Position numbers and translations under genes: made by a program. DNA of 64,000 nt, from positions 1 through 64,000 of the forward strand of contig CAWJCN010000004.1 in NCBI GenBank assembly GCA_963841415.1, given 5' to 3'. The notes beneath the pieces were generated by a model. It did no database searches. It saw nothing but the letters and a program-made list of their open reading frames with translations, and was not told the origin of the DNA. Below, piece by piece: positions 24,623-32,892 of the stretch. The DNA comes from DASUAS01 sp963841415. Lineage in GTDB: Bacteria; Actinomycetota; Acidimicrobiia; IMCC26256; DASPTH01. The first letter of the stretch is position 1. Every line of letters starts with the position of its first letter.

Positions 24623-25027
24623 TCAGCCCGCCACGAAGCTCAGGCGGACGTGGCGCCGCGGGTTGTCGCGGTTCAGGTCGACGAGCACGACGCTCTGCCA
24701 CACGCCGAGCAGCGGTTCGCCGTCCTCCACCGGCAGCACCACCGTCGGCGCGACGATCGCGGGCAGGACGTGATCGGCCCCGTGACCGGCGGAGCCGTGC
24801 GCGTGGCGGTAGCGGTCGTCACGTGGGAGCAGACGCTCGAGCGCGTCGACGAGATCGTCGTCGGAACGGGCGCCGGTCTCGATGATCGCGATGCCGGCGG
24901 TGGCATGGGGCGCGAACACGTTGACGATGCCGTCGCCCCGGGAACGGCAGAAGCTCCGCACGTCAGACGTCAGGTCCACGATCCGATCGCGCGAGGTGTC
25001 GACGTCCAGCACCGTCGTGTCCATCAC
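24623..25027 (-). CDS. YjbQ family protein (UPF0047)
   Basis: A 134-residue protein with the family signature VFAPHATAGIAIIETGA, the histidine-rich YRHAHGSAGHGADHVLPAIV segment and VWQSVVLVDLNRDNPRR. YjbQ homologues have weak thiamine phosphate synthase activity in vitro; their physiological role is unclear. TAGGCT lies 9 nt before ATG 25027, and a second ATG follows at 25024. It is the first gene of the aminotransferase-amidase cluster, 6 bp upstream of the aminotransferase. Confidence 0.83.
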   Translation of the reverse strand: MMDTTVLDVDTSRDRIVDLTSDVRSFCRSRGDGIVNVFAPHATAGIAIIETGARSDDDLVDALERLLPRDDRYRHAHGSAGHGADHVLPAIVAPTVVLPVEDGEPLLGVWQSVVLVDLNRDNPRRHVRLSFVAG

Positions 25028-25052
25028 CCGCAGAGCCTACGGGCATGCCGCC

Positions 25053-25640
25053 CTAGCTGGAGGGTGCGGGCATCGTCTGCGCACAAACGATCTGACGAAG
25101 CTCCTCGATGGCGCGACACGCGGCGTCGATCTTGTCCTCGAGCGCGACAAGTCGGTCGGGCGAGTCCGGCGACTCGGCGCTGTCGCACGCCTTGGCCGCG
25201 AGCTGCGAGTGACAGCCCTGGAGCAGCCGGATGGTGTCGCGCTCCTCGGCGATGTAACGACCGAGCAGCTCCCCCGTCTGGATGTCGATGGTGTGGTCGC
25301 GGAAGAAGCTGTCGAAGACGTCGGGCACGTCGGGGGCGGTCGCGAACTCCAGGAGTTCGAGCAACTCCGCCTTGTCGAGGTCGGAGCGGTCGGACCGCGC
25401 GATCTCCATGCGGTCGGCGAACTTGGGATCGTCGGTGGGCTGCACGTCGAAGCCGAGCTCGTTGACCCTCTTCGCGAACGCCATGCCGTGCTCGCCTTCA
25501 CGCGCGGCCACGGTGCGGAGCACGGCGCGCACGTCGGGGTCGGTTGTGACCTCGGCCCACGCGGACAGGTACTGGAATGCGCGCGTCTCCGCGCATGAGA
25601 TGCCGTTGAGCAATTTCAGGTAGCTGGGCTTGTCGGACAT
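25053..25640 (-). CDS. Ferritin-like di-iron protein
   Basis: A 195-residue mostly helical protein. Helix motifs carry E and ExxH-type residues: SCAETRAFQYLSAWAEV, then VAAREGEHGMAFAKRVNELG, later LLGRYIAEERDTIRLLQGCH. These are consistent with a rubrerythrin/ferritin-like four-helix bundle binding two metals. C-terminal residues are polar. The likely role is iron or oxidative-stress related; the specific activity is not inferable. The start at ATG 25640 is preferred because upstream sequence has no family-like residues. Confidence 0.65.
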   Translation of the reverse strand: MSDKPSYLKLLNGISCAETRAFQYLSAWAEVTTDPDVRAVLRTVAAREGEHGMAFAKRVNELGFDVQPTDDPKFADRMEIARSDRSDLDKAELLELLEFATAPDVPDVFDSFFRDHTIDIQTGELLGRYIAEERDTIRLLQGCHSQLAAKACDSAESPDSPDRLVALEDKIDAACRAIEELRQIVCAQTMPAPSS

Positions 25641-25894
25641 GGCGGAGTCCTCTCGTCGGCGCGGGGCAAACTGTGCCAGGCAACGGACCATCCGACAACC
25701 CGGCCGCCGGGCCGCTCGTCGACGCGGGGCGGCGCGCCATGACGCCGATTTCCATGCTTCACGCGTCTCGGAACCCCGCGGCTACCGCGCTGCGACCGAT
25801 GAGTTCCCAGTCGGCGCGCGGTCAGAGTCGCGTGCGGCCAGGCGCCGAGGCGACGATCCAGGAGGACTGAGGTGCGAGACCGGAAGCTGACGAC

Positions 25895-26455
25895 ATGGCA
25901 ACGCTGATCTATTCGGCGATCGGTTCGCTTGACGGCTACGTCGAAGACACCTCGGGCACGTTCGAGTGGGCGGCGCCCGACGAAGAGGTGCATGCGTTCG
26001 TCAACGACCTCGAGCGACCGATCGGGACCTACCTCTACGGGCGGCGGATGTACGAGACGATGGTCTTCTGGGAGACCGTTGATCCGGACGGCGACTGGCC
26101 GGCCGTGGCGCGGGAGTTCGCAGGGATCTGGCAGGCGGCCGAGAAGATCGTCTACTCGCGGACGCTCCAGACGGTGTCAAGCGCCCGGACGCGGATCGAA
26201 CGCGAACTCGACCCCGACGCGATCGCGCGGATGAAGCAGAGCTCGGGTTCTGGCATCGGCATCGGCGGCGCCGACCTCGCCGGTCAGGCGATCGCCGCGG
26301 GCCTGGTCGACGAGCTGCAGCTGCTGCTCGTGCCGGTTCTCGTCGGCGGTGGCAAGCGAGCGTTGCCGAACGACGTCCGCGCGCAGCTCGAGATGCTCGA
26401 CGAACGCCGGTTTCAGAGCGGGGTGGTCTTTCTGCGCTACCGGGCGCGCAGCTGA
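25895..26455 (+). CDS. Dihydrofolate reductase-like (RibD C-terminal) protein
   Basis: A 186-residue protein with the RibD C-terminal/DHFR-like fold: LIYSAIGSLDGYVEDTSGTF, LYGRRMYETMVFWETVDPDG, IGIGGADLAGQAIAAGLVDE and the VLVGGGKRALP motif. Family members reduce pteridine- or pyrimidine-like substrates, but this stand-alone YyaP-like group has no agreed function. Translation starts at the ATG in ACGACATGGCAACG. No operon partner is visible. Confidence 0.83.
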   Translation: MATLIYSAIGSLDGYVEDTSGTFEWAAPDEEVHAFVNDLERPIGTYLYGRRMYETMVFWETVDPDGDWPAVAREFAGIWQAAEKIVYSRTLQTVSSARTRIERELDPDAIARMKQSSGSGIGIGGADLAGQAIAAGLVDELQLLLVPVLVGGGKRALPNDVRAQLEMLDERRFQSGVVFLRYRARS

Positions 26456-26644
26456 CGCACGACAGCGCCAACGAACGGCGGCCGAAAGAGGTTCATCCAA
26501 CGCTGCACGCGCGCCTGAGAGGGTCGTCAACCACGATGGCGCGTTGACCGCGGTCAGGGTTGTGTCGTTCACCCGGAGGTACGCCGGACACGCGCCAGTG
26601 CCGCACTTCTGATGCGCCTTCCTCGACCCACGCTTGCGCCCGAG

Positions 26645-27022
26645 TCAGGCGGCGGTGGTCCGCCCAACGGCCTGACAGATCGGCGTAGGGCCGACGATGG
26701 CGTCAAGGCCCGCTGCGCCGTTGAGCGTTGCCTGCAACTCCGCTCGACGTTGCGTTGGTACACGAAGCTCGAAGGATTCGGGAAGCTCAGCAGCGGTGAT
26801 GCTGTCGCGAAGTTCACGATTGTCGGCGAAGATCGCACGGAACTTCTTCAGAGCATGCTCATGGTCGAGGTAGCGAACGAGGGGCACGCCCTCGGAACGC
26901 TGGATCTCGGAGCGCTGAATCTCGGAACGCACCGCGTCGATCTGATCCGGGGTTGCGTCGACACGCATGAACACTTCAACATCGAAGTCGCGGGCACGGC
27001 ACTCGGCAATCAGTCGCTGCAA
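26645..27022 (-). CDS. FtsX-extracellular-like domain protein, possible gene 3' half
   Basis: A 125-residue sequence (TTG start at 27022) resembling the extracellular domain of FtsX: DVEVFMRVDATPDQIDAVRS, LDHEHALKKFRAIFADN, AAELPESFELRV. It is clearly homologous to the domain encoded directly upstream. It lacks its own signal peptide and a good start, and the open frame extends upstream past TTG into VNGPPKSLSAEK. It is therefore probably the second domain of one two-domain secreted protein separated by a frame change near 27045-27060. SEIQR is tandemly repeated in it. Confidence 0.55.
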   Translation of the reverse strand: MQRLIAECRARDFDVEVFMRVDATPDQIDAVRSEIQRSEIQRSEGVPLVRYLDHEHALKKFRAIFADNRELRDSITAAELPESFELRVPTQRRAELQATLNGAAGLDAIVGPTPICQAVGRTTAA

Positions 27023-27492
27023 CTTCTCCGCCGACAGTGATTTCGGGGGACCGTTGACACATCGACGCCGGATCGCCCACGAAAGGTCCGCACGACCGCT
27101 GACGTATGGGCGTGCTTCGTGAGCTGGAGTCGAAATGACTCGGGCAGGTCTCCGGCCGTCACCTCGCCCAGCAAGTCAGGTACAGATCGAAACTCCTGCT
27201 GATATTGAGCAAGCGCCACTTGATGATCCACGAACGCGTACCGCCGCGCAGTTTCGGTGCGGCGCACGAGACGGCCGACCGCGGCCACCTGCGCCGGCGT
27301 GGCCGTCAACTTCATGAACACCTCGACCTCTGGATGGGGAATCTGCGACGGCGCCACCTCCTTCGGTCCTCCACCGCCCGCGCTCGCCCGTGCAGGCGAG
27401 GCAACAACCGCTGGAAACGCGGCTGCAAGTGCGAGGGTCAGGACTCCGAGGCGACTCAGCGGCACCCACGCATACTGCCCTGCTCGCCGCAT
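27010..27492 (-). CDS. Secreted protein with FtsX-extracellular-like domain
   Basis: A 160-residue protein with a signal peptide (LGVLTLALAAAFPAVVASPARASA) and one FtsX-ECD-like domain: EVEVFMKLTATPAQVAAVGR, FVDHQVALAQYQQEFRS, AGDLPESFRLQL. In FtsX this domain contacts peptidoglycan hydrolases or their activators; a free secreted copy could regulate cell-wall enzymes, which is only an inference. The last 15 residues (STVPRNHCRRRSCSD) look like a frameshifted tail. The next homologous domain follows in another frame, so this may be one gene broken near 27050. Confidence 0.6.
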   Translation of the reverse strand: MRRAGQYAWVPLSRLGVLTLALAAAFPAVVASPARASAGGGGPKEVAPSQIPHPEVEVFMKLTATPAQVAAVGRLVRRTETARRYAFVDHQVALAQYQQEFRSVPDLLGEVTAGDLPESFRLQLTKHAHTSAVVRTFRGRSGVDVSTVPRNHCRRRSCSD

Positions 27493-27517
27493 TTGCGCGC
27501 GACCTGTCAGCGACTTG

Positions 27518-28300
27518 TCAGCCGGCGTCGACGAGCCAGCCGAAGCCGTTCGAGCGCAGGGCGTCGGAGATGCGCGCGGTCACGGTCGGGAGCTGGTTGG
27601 TCAGGAGCACGATCCCGAACACCGCGAGGATCGCCGCCGACACCAGGGTGATGGCACGCGAGTGACGCTTGAACCACTCCAGTGTGCGGGTGAGCTTGCC
27701 CATCGCGAGCCCGACGGCGAGGAACGACACCCCGAGCCCGAGTGAGTACGCGACGAGCAGGAGCGTCGAGCGGGCGAGGTTCTCACCGCGGGCGGCGAAG
27801 CCGAGCACCGCGCCGAGGATCGGCCCGATGCACGGCGTCCATCCGAGCCCGAACGCCGCACCGGCGATCGGCGCGGCGACCGGGCCGAACCGATCGAGGT
27901 GCGGATGGAACCGGAACTCCTGGTAGAGCCGCGGCGTCGTGAGCAGCTGCGAACCCGCGAGGTAGCACGCCATGAGCAGCACCAGGCCGCCAGAGATGCG
28001 GGTGAGCGTCTCCTGATTGCGGAACAACGCGCTGCCGGCGGCGGTGGTGATCAACCCGAGCAGCACGAACACGACGGTGAACCCCGCCACGAACAGGCCG
28101 GTGTTGACCGCGATGCGCTTCAGATAGTGGCGCTGCTGCTCGCGGATCTCCCCCACCGAGAGGCCGGTGATGAGGCTGAGGTAGCCCGGCACGATGGGCA
28201 GTACGCACGGCGACACGAAGGAGATCACACCCGCGCCGAACGCCGCGAACACGTAGAGGTTGTTGCTGACGCTGAGGGCGACGGCGCCCGACCCGACCAC
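27518..28300 (-). CDS. ccdA: CcdA/DsbD-type cytochrome c biogenesis protein
   Basis: A 260-residue membrane protein with six predicted helices and the two conserved cysteine motifs of the CcdA family: FVSPCVLPIVPGYLSL near residue 30 and GLGWTPCIGPILGAVLG near residue 155. It carries electrons across the membrane to reduce extracytoplasmic thioredoxin-like proteins for cytochrome c maturation or disulfide repair. No cytochrome c biogenesis partner is adjacent. It is 17 bp downstream of the FtsX-like secreted protein region, in the opposite order of transcription. Confidence 0.87.
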   Translation of the reverse strand: MVGSGAVALSVSNNLYVFAAFGAGVISFVSPCVLPIVPGYLSLITGLSVGEIREQQRHYLKRIAVNTGLFVAGFTVVFVLLGLITTAAGSALFRNQETLTRISGGLVLLMACYLAGSQLLTTPRLYQEFRFHPHLDRFGPVAAPIAGAAFGLGWTPCIGPILGAVLGFAARGENLARSTLLLVAYSLGLGVSFLAVGLAMGKLTRTLEWFKRHSRAITLVSAAILAVFGIVLLTNQLPTVTARISDALRSNGFGWLVDAG

Positions 28301-28347
28301 CGTTGGATGGTACGGCCGGGCCCGCCGGCGTCGTCAGTCAGCGTGAG

Positions 28348-28773
28348 TCAGAGTGTCGAGAGTCGACCAGTCTGTCTCGGGTCGTAGATGCAAACGACGT
28401 CAGCGAAGTACCCGAGTGCAAATGCGGTTCCGAGCATGGCGAGGCCCGCGCCCGCATCGGGGAGATGCGAGGTGAGGACGATGTACGGCGGATGCTCGGG
28501 GACCGCTGCGAGAAGCGCTCCGTTCGCGATCGCCTTCTTCAAGGTGTCCGTACGCATCAGACCAGGTCGGCGTCCCTGAACGCTTCCCTTGTACTCGAAC
28601 CAGATCTCATGACCTCGTGGAGACGTGGCGACGCAGTCGATCTCGACGCCAACATCGCCAAGGACCATCCGCGGGCCGACTTGGAAGCCGAGACCGGCAA
28701 GAAGCACCGCGCATTGCTCTGCGAATTGCCGCCCTTGAACATTCGACGAAGCCTGGAAGCCCGAATCACTCAA
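28348..28773 (-). CDS. PD-(D/E)XK nuclease, likely restriction subunit
   Basis: A 141-residue protein with a nuclease core: VGVEIDCVATSPRG (E44, D46) followed by EIWFEYKGS (E60-x-K62), the D...ExK arrangement of PD-(D/E)XK enzymes. RRPGLMRTDTLKKAI follows. It overlaps by four bases (ATGA) the acidic protein gene, and the operon begins with a DNA methyltransferase. It is probably the cleaving component. Its whole length aligns with the C-terminal part of the methyltransferase, where the catalytic residues are replaced. It is small for a restriction enzyme and probably needs a partner. Confidence 0.75.
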   Translation of the reverse strand: MSDSGFQASSNVQGRQFAEQCAVLLAGLGFQVGPRMVLGDVGVEIDCVATSPRGHEIWFEYKGSVQGRRPGLMRTDTLKKAIANGALLAAVPEHPPYIVLTSHLPDAGAGLAMLGTAFALGYFADVVCIYDPRQTGRLSTL

Positions 28774-29126
28774 GGCGAGTCTCCGCTATCGATGTCGTCG
28801 AAGATGGGCGCGAGCCGAATCTCCATCGACGTGCGTTCGTCATCCAGTTCCTCGTCCCAAGACAACTCTTCGGAACCCCAGACATCGAGCTCCTCGTCCG
28901 ATGCCATGAGCCAGAGCTCGACCGCCCTCGCCCACTCCTCAGCCAGCAGGGCAGACCGAATGTCGTGCACGGTGCGTTCAGCGGCGAAGCTCGCGGGAGC
29001 GCGCTCAGCCACGAGTCGCAGCGCGAGCACACGCGAGAGCGTCTCCTCGGATTCAGCCAAGAAGACCTGGGGTGGGTCTGAATGGAGCACTGCAACCGCG
29101 ATGCGACCTGGTCGCGGAGATGGCAT
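28770..29126 (-). CDS. Acidic protein between methyltransferase and nuclease
   Basis: A 118-residue protein not recognised as any family. The N-terminal 75 residues look globular and helical (ETLSRVLALRLVAERAPASF, DIRSALLAEEWARAVELWLM). The remainder is strongly acidic (SDEELDVWGSEELSWDEELD and on to DDIDSGDSP). It lies 2 bp after the methyltransferase stop and overlaps the nuclease start, so it is surely coexpressed. Possible roles are a subunit of the restriction complex, an inhibitor or DNA mimic restraining the nuclease, or a controller. None is shown. Confidence 0.65.
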   Translation of the reverse strand: MPSPRPGRIAVAVLHSDPPQVFLAESEETLSRVLALRLVAERAPASFAAERTVHDIRSALLAEEWARAVELWLMASDEELDVWGSEELSWDEELDDERTSMEIRLAPIFDDIDSGDSP

Positions 29127-29128
29127 CG

Positions 29129-30598
29129 TCAGCGGGTTGCGGACACCCGCTTGGTTGCTGCATAGCGACGCAGCTTCTGTTGGTCCTCCGCGCTGAGCAT
29201 CTCGACCACGTCTCTGATCGGCTTCTTGTCTCCGACCACCACGTCGAGCGCGTGCGCGCCGGCAGAACCGGGAGCCGGAGCATCTGTGGTGAGGAGCACC
29301 AGGCGAGCACTGGGCTTTTGCTCGTGGATCACCGCAGCCTTGCCGATCGCCTTCCAGAGGGTGTCGGTGCGCTTCAAACCTGGTCGATTACTCGTGAACC
29401 CACCTGACACGTCGAAGTACCAGGTGTTGCCCGCTGCATCCTGCGCGCTGAAGTTGACCTCGACGCCACCCGGAAGCTTGACGTCAGCGACCACCTCCGT
29501 GAAGTTGCATCCTTCGAGCAAGTGACGCGCGACGTCCTTGGCGGCCTTTCCTTCGCGTACCGCTCGAGCCTGGAAATCCTCGTTCTCGGGGGCCGGGCTC
29601 GGGACCGCCGGAAGCCTGAAGCTCGGCAAGACGTCGGGATCCGCAACCTTCTTGATCCGCTCTCGCTCGGCGTCGATGCGCTCGCGCGCCTTCTGCACGT
29701 AGTCGGCGTCGGTGTCGTAACCCACGAAGTGACGGTCCGTACGCAGTGCGGCCATCGCCGTGGTCCCGGATCCCATGAACGGGTCGAGCACAAGGTCGCC
29801 GTAATACGTGTAGAGGTGGATCAGGCGCTTGGGAAGGTCGACCGGGAAGGGCGCCGGATGCCCGACCCGAGTCGCGCTCTCGGGCGGGATCTCCCAGATG
29901 TCCGTCGTCGCCTCCATGAACTCGTCGCGGTACATCGAGGCATCGCAGGGAAGTCCCTCGTCCTTGCGCTTGGGCGGCGAGAGCGCTCGGTCGAAACGGC
30001 CCTTGCTCGCGACGATCACGCGCTCCGAGAGGTCGCGCAGCACGGGGTTGGCCGGCCGCTGGAAGGAACCCCAGGCGCACGAACCCGCCGACCCGCGCGC
30101 CTTCAGCCAGATGACCTCGCCACGGAGCAACATCCCGAGGTCGTCTTGGAGGATCCCGATGACGTCGGCTGCGAGCGAGCGATACGGCTTGCGCCCGAGG
30201 TTGGCGACATTGATCGCCATCCGCCCACCGGGCTCGAGCGTTCGGAGGCACTCGGCGAAGACGTCGCGGAGCATCGCGAGGTAGTCGAGGTATGTAGCGG
30301 GAATGTCGCCGCTGCCGAGCGCTTCTTCGTATGCCTTACCCGCGAAGTACGGAGGTGACGTCACAACGAGCGCCACTGAGTTGTCATGCACGTGCGTCAT
30401 CGAGGCAGAGCTACCCACGAAGATGTCGTCGATGTCCTTACGCGGATCGATCTCGACTGAGTCGTCGAGGAGCGGCTGCGTGAACCGCGCGTAGAAGTCG
30501 CTCGAATCGTGCGACTCGCGCTTCGAGACACCAAAGTTTGACGTTGCTGTCGATTTGCGTTCGCCGCTCACCGCCCGGATCGTACGCCGTTGAGCCAT
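29129..30598 (-). CDS. DNA methyltransferase with C-terminal nuclease-like domain
   Basis: A 489-residue protein. The catalytic motif TSPPY is at residues 80-84 and the S-adenosylmethionine motif LDPFMGSGTT at 271-280. This is the motif order of beta-class N4-cytosine/N6-adenine methyltransferases; TSPPY favours N4-cytosine. About residues 350-450 align with the downstream nuclease (shared RPGL-x-RTDTL-x-KAI) but carry VEVNF for VEIDC and YFDVS for WFEYK, so the D and the E-x-K lysine are lost. The C-terminus is therefore a catalytically dead nuclease homologue that could recognise DNA or dimerise with the nuclease. It is the first gene of a three-gene restriction-modification-like operon. 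Confidence 0.85.
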   Translation of the reverse strand: MAQRRTIRAVSGERKSTATSNFGVSKRESHDSSDFYARFTQPLLDDSVEIDPRKDIDDIFVGSSASMTHVHDNSVALVVTSPPYFAGKAYEEALGSGDIPATYLDYLAMLRDVFAECLRTLEPGGRMAINVANLGRKPYRSLAADVIGILQDDLGMLLRGEVIWLKARGSAGSCAWGSFQRPANPVLRDLSERVIVASKGRFDRALSPPKRKDEGLPCDASMYRDEFMEATTDIWEIPPESATRVGHPAPFPVDLPKRLIHLYTYYGDLVLDPFMGSGTTAMAALRTDRHFVGYDTDADYVQKARERIDAERERIKKVADPDVLPSFRLPAVPSPAPENEDFQARAVREGKAAKDVARHLLEGCNFTEVVADVKLPGGVEVNFSAQDAAGNTWYFDVSGGFTSNRPGLKRTDTLWKAIGKAAVIHEQKPSARLVLLTTDAPAPGSAGAHALDVVVGDKKPIRDVVEMLSAEDQQKLRRYAATKRVSATR

Positions 30599-30647
30599 CG
30601 CAACAGTCTATCGAACACCTGTTCGCACGTGCGTGATGCTGAAGCGA

Positions 30648-31511
30648 TCAGCTGGGGGCGGGGCCGCGCCGCCGACGGCGCAGCCAGAGGCCGCCGACCA
30701 CGCCCACGGCGACGATGGCCACGGCCAGGATCACCCCCACCGGCGACCCGCCGTCGTCGCCTCCCCCGCTGCCGCCGGCCGCGACCTGCACGTCGTCGGA
30801 GCCGTCACGGTGGGCCCGGTGCGCGCCGGTCGTCTCACCGCGCTTCCCGGTCGTGGTGGTCGTCTCCCTGGTCGCGGTCGCGCCTTCGACGGTCGGGTCC
30901 TTGGGCGCGGCCGAGCGGTCACCCGGCGGAGTCGTCCCGGTGTTCGCGCTGGGTGCACGCGGCGCGACGGTGTCAGCCGAAGGGCCACCACCCGAGCTCA
31001 CCGGCGGCGCGGCGGTCGCGGGTGGTGCCGCCGTGGGTGGCGGCGCGCAGCCGACCACGGAGCAGTATGACGAGAAGGGCGGCTGGCCGCCGCCGTACTT
31101 CCATCCTTCGACGTCACCGTCGTGCACGGTCGTGTTGCTGGCGCCGGCCGACGACTGGCTCCAACCGTTCGCGCCGCCGACCGCGCGGTAATAGACCCAA
31201 CCGCCCGGACACTGGCTCGGTACGGGCTCGTCACCGACGCCGTAGAGCTTGCACACCGCCTGGCCCAACGGGCCGCCGTAGTTGATGGTCTCGGGGTTGG
31301 CGCCCGCGAGTTGGAGCGCACCCAAGCCGGTGGTCGTGCCGTCGAAGTGGATGACGCTCTGGTGCACGCCACTGCCCGTGTCCACGATGACGACCGCGGT
31401 CGACGTCGCTTGGTCGGGAACCGCGGCCCGCGCGATCGCCGCGCCGCCCACCGCGGTGAAGACCGCGGCGACGACGATCGCGAGGCGCGCGACCGCGGTC
31501 CTCATGTTCAT
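30648..31511 (-). CDS. Secreted DUF4430-like (transcobalamin beta-domain) protein
   Basis: A 287-residue exported protein: signal peptide (VARLAIVVAAVFTAVGGAAI), then a domain of about 120 residues with the DUF4430 pattern (GLGALQLAGANPETINYGG, GGWVYYRAVGG, DGDVEGWKYGGG). A long Pro/Thr/Ser/Gly linker, a C-terminal membrane helix (PVGVILAVAIVAVGVVGGLW) and an RRRRR stop follow, so it is anchored at the cell surface. DUF4430 is the C-terminal half of transcobalamin and intrinsic factor. Its ATG (31511) overlaps the stop of the toroid protein by four bases. With the B12 riboswitch upstream, a role in cobalamin capture is likely. Confidence 0.75.
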   Translation of the reverse strand: MNMRTAVARLAIVVAAVFTAVGGAAIARAAVPDQATSTAVVIVDTGSGVHQSVIHFDGTTTGLGALQLAGANPETINYGGPLGQAVCKLYGVGDEPVPSQCPGGWVYYRAVGGANGWSQSSAGASNTTVHDGDVEGWKYGGGQPPFSSYCSVVGCAPPPTAAPPATAAPPVSSGGGPSADTVAPRAPSANTGTTPPGDRSAAPKDPTVEGATATRETTTTTGKRGETTGAHRAHRDGSDDVQVAAGGSGGGDDGGSPVGVILAVAIVAVGVVGGLWLRRRRRGPAPS

Positions 31512-32632
31512 CCCGTGAAGCGTGGGCTCGCGACGACTGGCGCGACCACCGCTTCCGGTGACACCTCGACCGGAGGCTCGGCGGTGACCGGCGTGACCGG
31601 GGGGACCGGCGCGCAGGCGACGTCGGCGGCGCGCGCCACCGGCAGCCACGATCGCTCGAGGCCTTGCACTGCCTGCCCGGTCGCGTACGCCGCGCTGTAC
31701 ACGTTGGGACCGGAGATGCTGCCGTCCTGATGCGCGAGCGACGCCAGCGCGTCGTCGGCGCCGACGAACGCGTTCCCGACCCCGTCGGGGAACACCGTGT
31801 CACGCCAGCAGCGGGAGTTCGGGTCGTAGCCGGCTGCCGTGACCGCCAGCACGGCGCGCGACGTGCTCTCCGCGCTCTCGTCGCCGAAGAACGACCACGT
31901 GCCGTCGGCGTTCTGCTGCGCGGCCATCCACTCGAGCGCGTGCGTGATCACGGGGTCGTTCTGAGGCACGCCACCGGCGATCAGCGCCTGGACCGCGAGC
32001 CCGGTGGTGTCGATGTCGGGCTCGGTCGCCGGCGTGGCGTCGTAGGCCCACGAGCCCGCCGCCTGCTGCTTGCTCCTGATGTACGCGACGGTCGACGCCG
32101 GCACCGACCCGGTCAGGAGCTTCTTCGCCAGCGCGGCGAAGAGCGTGTCGGTGAAGTGCAGGTCGGTGGCGAAGGAACCGTCGGGGTTCGGATCACCGAT
32201 CGTCGCCGCCAGCGCGCTGGTGTCCTGGCCGAGGGGCGCGCCGACGAGCACGACGTACTTGGCCGCTTGACCGGGCGTGGTGGCGAGCCCTTTTACCAGG
32301 TCGAGGAAGGCGAGCGGGTTCTGGCCGTCGCCGTTCTGCGTCGCCGCGACCGCCGCCGACGCCTCGGACGTGCTCCACGAGGTGCCGGTCTGCCCGGCCT
32401 CGGCGATGGCGAGCACCGCTTCGGTGGTGACGAACTGGAACTGCGGGTTGTCGTCCCAGGCACCGCTGCCCGTCGACGGGTCGCTACCCGCGATCTGCGG
32501 TGGCGACGCCGACAGGTAGGCGACGGCACTCATGACCGGCGCGGAATCCGCGGCGCCCGCGCCGAGCGCGGGCACGCAGAGCATGGCCGTCATCGTGACG
32601 ATGCACGCGACGGCACGACGAGCGTGCGACAT
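31508..32632 (-). CDS. Secreted alpha-alpha toroid (squalene cyclase-like repeat) protein
   Basis: A 374-residue exported protein with a signal peptide (ACIVTMTAMLCVPALGAGAA) and repeats of the prenyltransferase/squalene oxidase type. Examples are QQAAGSWAYDATPATEPDID, TTGLAVQALIAGG, QQNADGTWSFFGDESAESTS and ALASLAHQDGSISGPNVYSA. This forms an alpha-alpha barrel. Transcobalamin and intrinsic factor have such a barrel as their N-terminal half, with a DUF4430 beta-domain as the other half, encoded next here. GGAGG stands 5 nt before ATG 32632. A cobalamin riboswitch lies in the leader, so it is expressed when B12 is scarce. Confidence 0.78.
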   Translation of the reverse strand: MSHARRAVACIVTMTAMLCVPALGAGAADSAPVMSAVAYLSASPPQIAGSDPSTGSGAWDDNPQFQFVTTEAVLAIAEAGQTGTSWSTSEASAAVAATQNGDGQNPLAFLDLVKGLATTPGQAAKYVVLVGAPLGQDTSALAATIGDPNPDGSFATDLHFTDTLFAALAKKLLTGSVPASTVAYIRSKQQAAGSWAYDATPATEPDIDTTGLAVQALIAGGVPQNDPVITHALEWMAAQQNADGTWSFFGDESAESTSRAVLAVTAAGYDPNSRCWRDTVFPDGVGNAFVGADDALASLAHQDGSISGPNVYSAAYATGQAVQGLERSWLPVARAADVACAPVPPVTPVTAEPPVEVSPEAVVAPVVASPRFTG

Positions 32633-32672
32633 GTTGTCCTCCGTGACCCCTTTCCACGAGGGTCGAGTTCGT

Positions 32673-32689
32673 GGCCACCTCTCGGTGGC
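32673..32689 (-). promoter_or_regulatory. Hairpin between riboswitch and start codon
   Basis: GCCACC and GGTGGC (32674-32689) form a 6-bp stem with a 4-nt loop between the aptamer and the GGAGG ribosome site (about 32638-32642). It could take part in the expression platform. There is no U-tract, so translational control is more likely than termination. Confidence 0.4.
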
Positions 32690-32714
32690 GCGTCGTCTGG
32701 GAGCACCGGTGGCC

Positions 32715-32840
32715 CGGCGGACAACGGCAGGTAGCCTGGCTCGCGGAGTGCGGCAGAGCCGCAGAGCCGCTCACAGTTGCGGGTCAGCGTCGGTCTCGCA
32801 CCGACTTCCCCCGTCCCCGGACCGAGGCCCGGGAACCGCA
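32715..32840 (-). ncRNA. Cobalamin riboswitch
   Basis: On the minus strand the conserved core elements appear in order: GGGGGAAGTCGGTGCGAGAC, then GCTGACCCGCAACTGTGA (the B12 box, complement of 32773-32784), then GAGCCAGGCTACCTGCC (32742-32726). These match the adenosylcobalamin riboswitch consensus closely. It lies about 90 nt upstream of the toroid-protein ATG and should switch the two secreted proteins off when cobalamin is plentiful. The ECF transporter genes are divergent and are not under this RNA. Confidence 0.92.
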
Positions 32841-32892
32841 CGCAACATCCGGGTTGCGCGCAACCGTTGTCGAGAGGGCACGTTAGTCCGCA

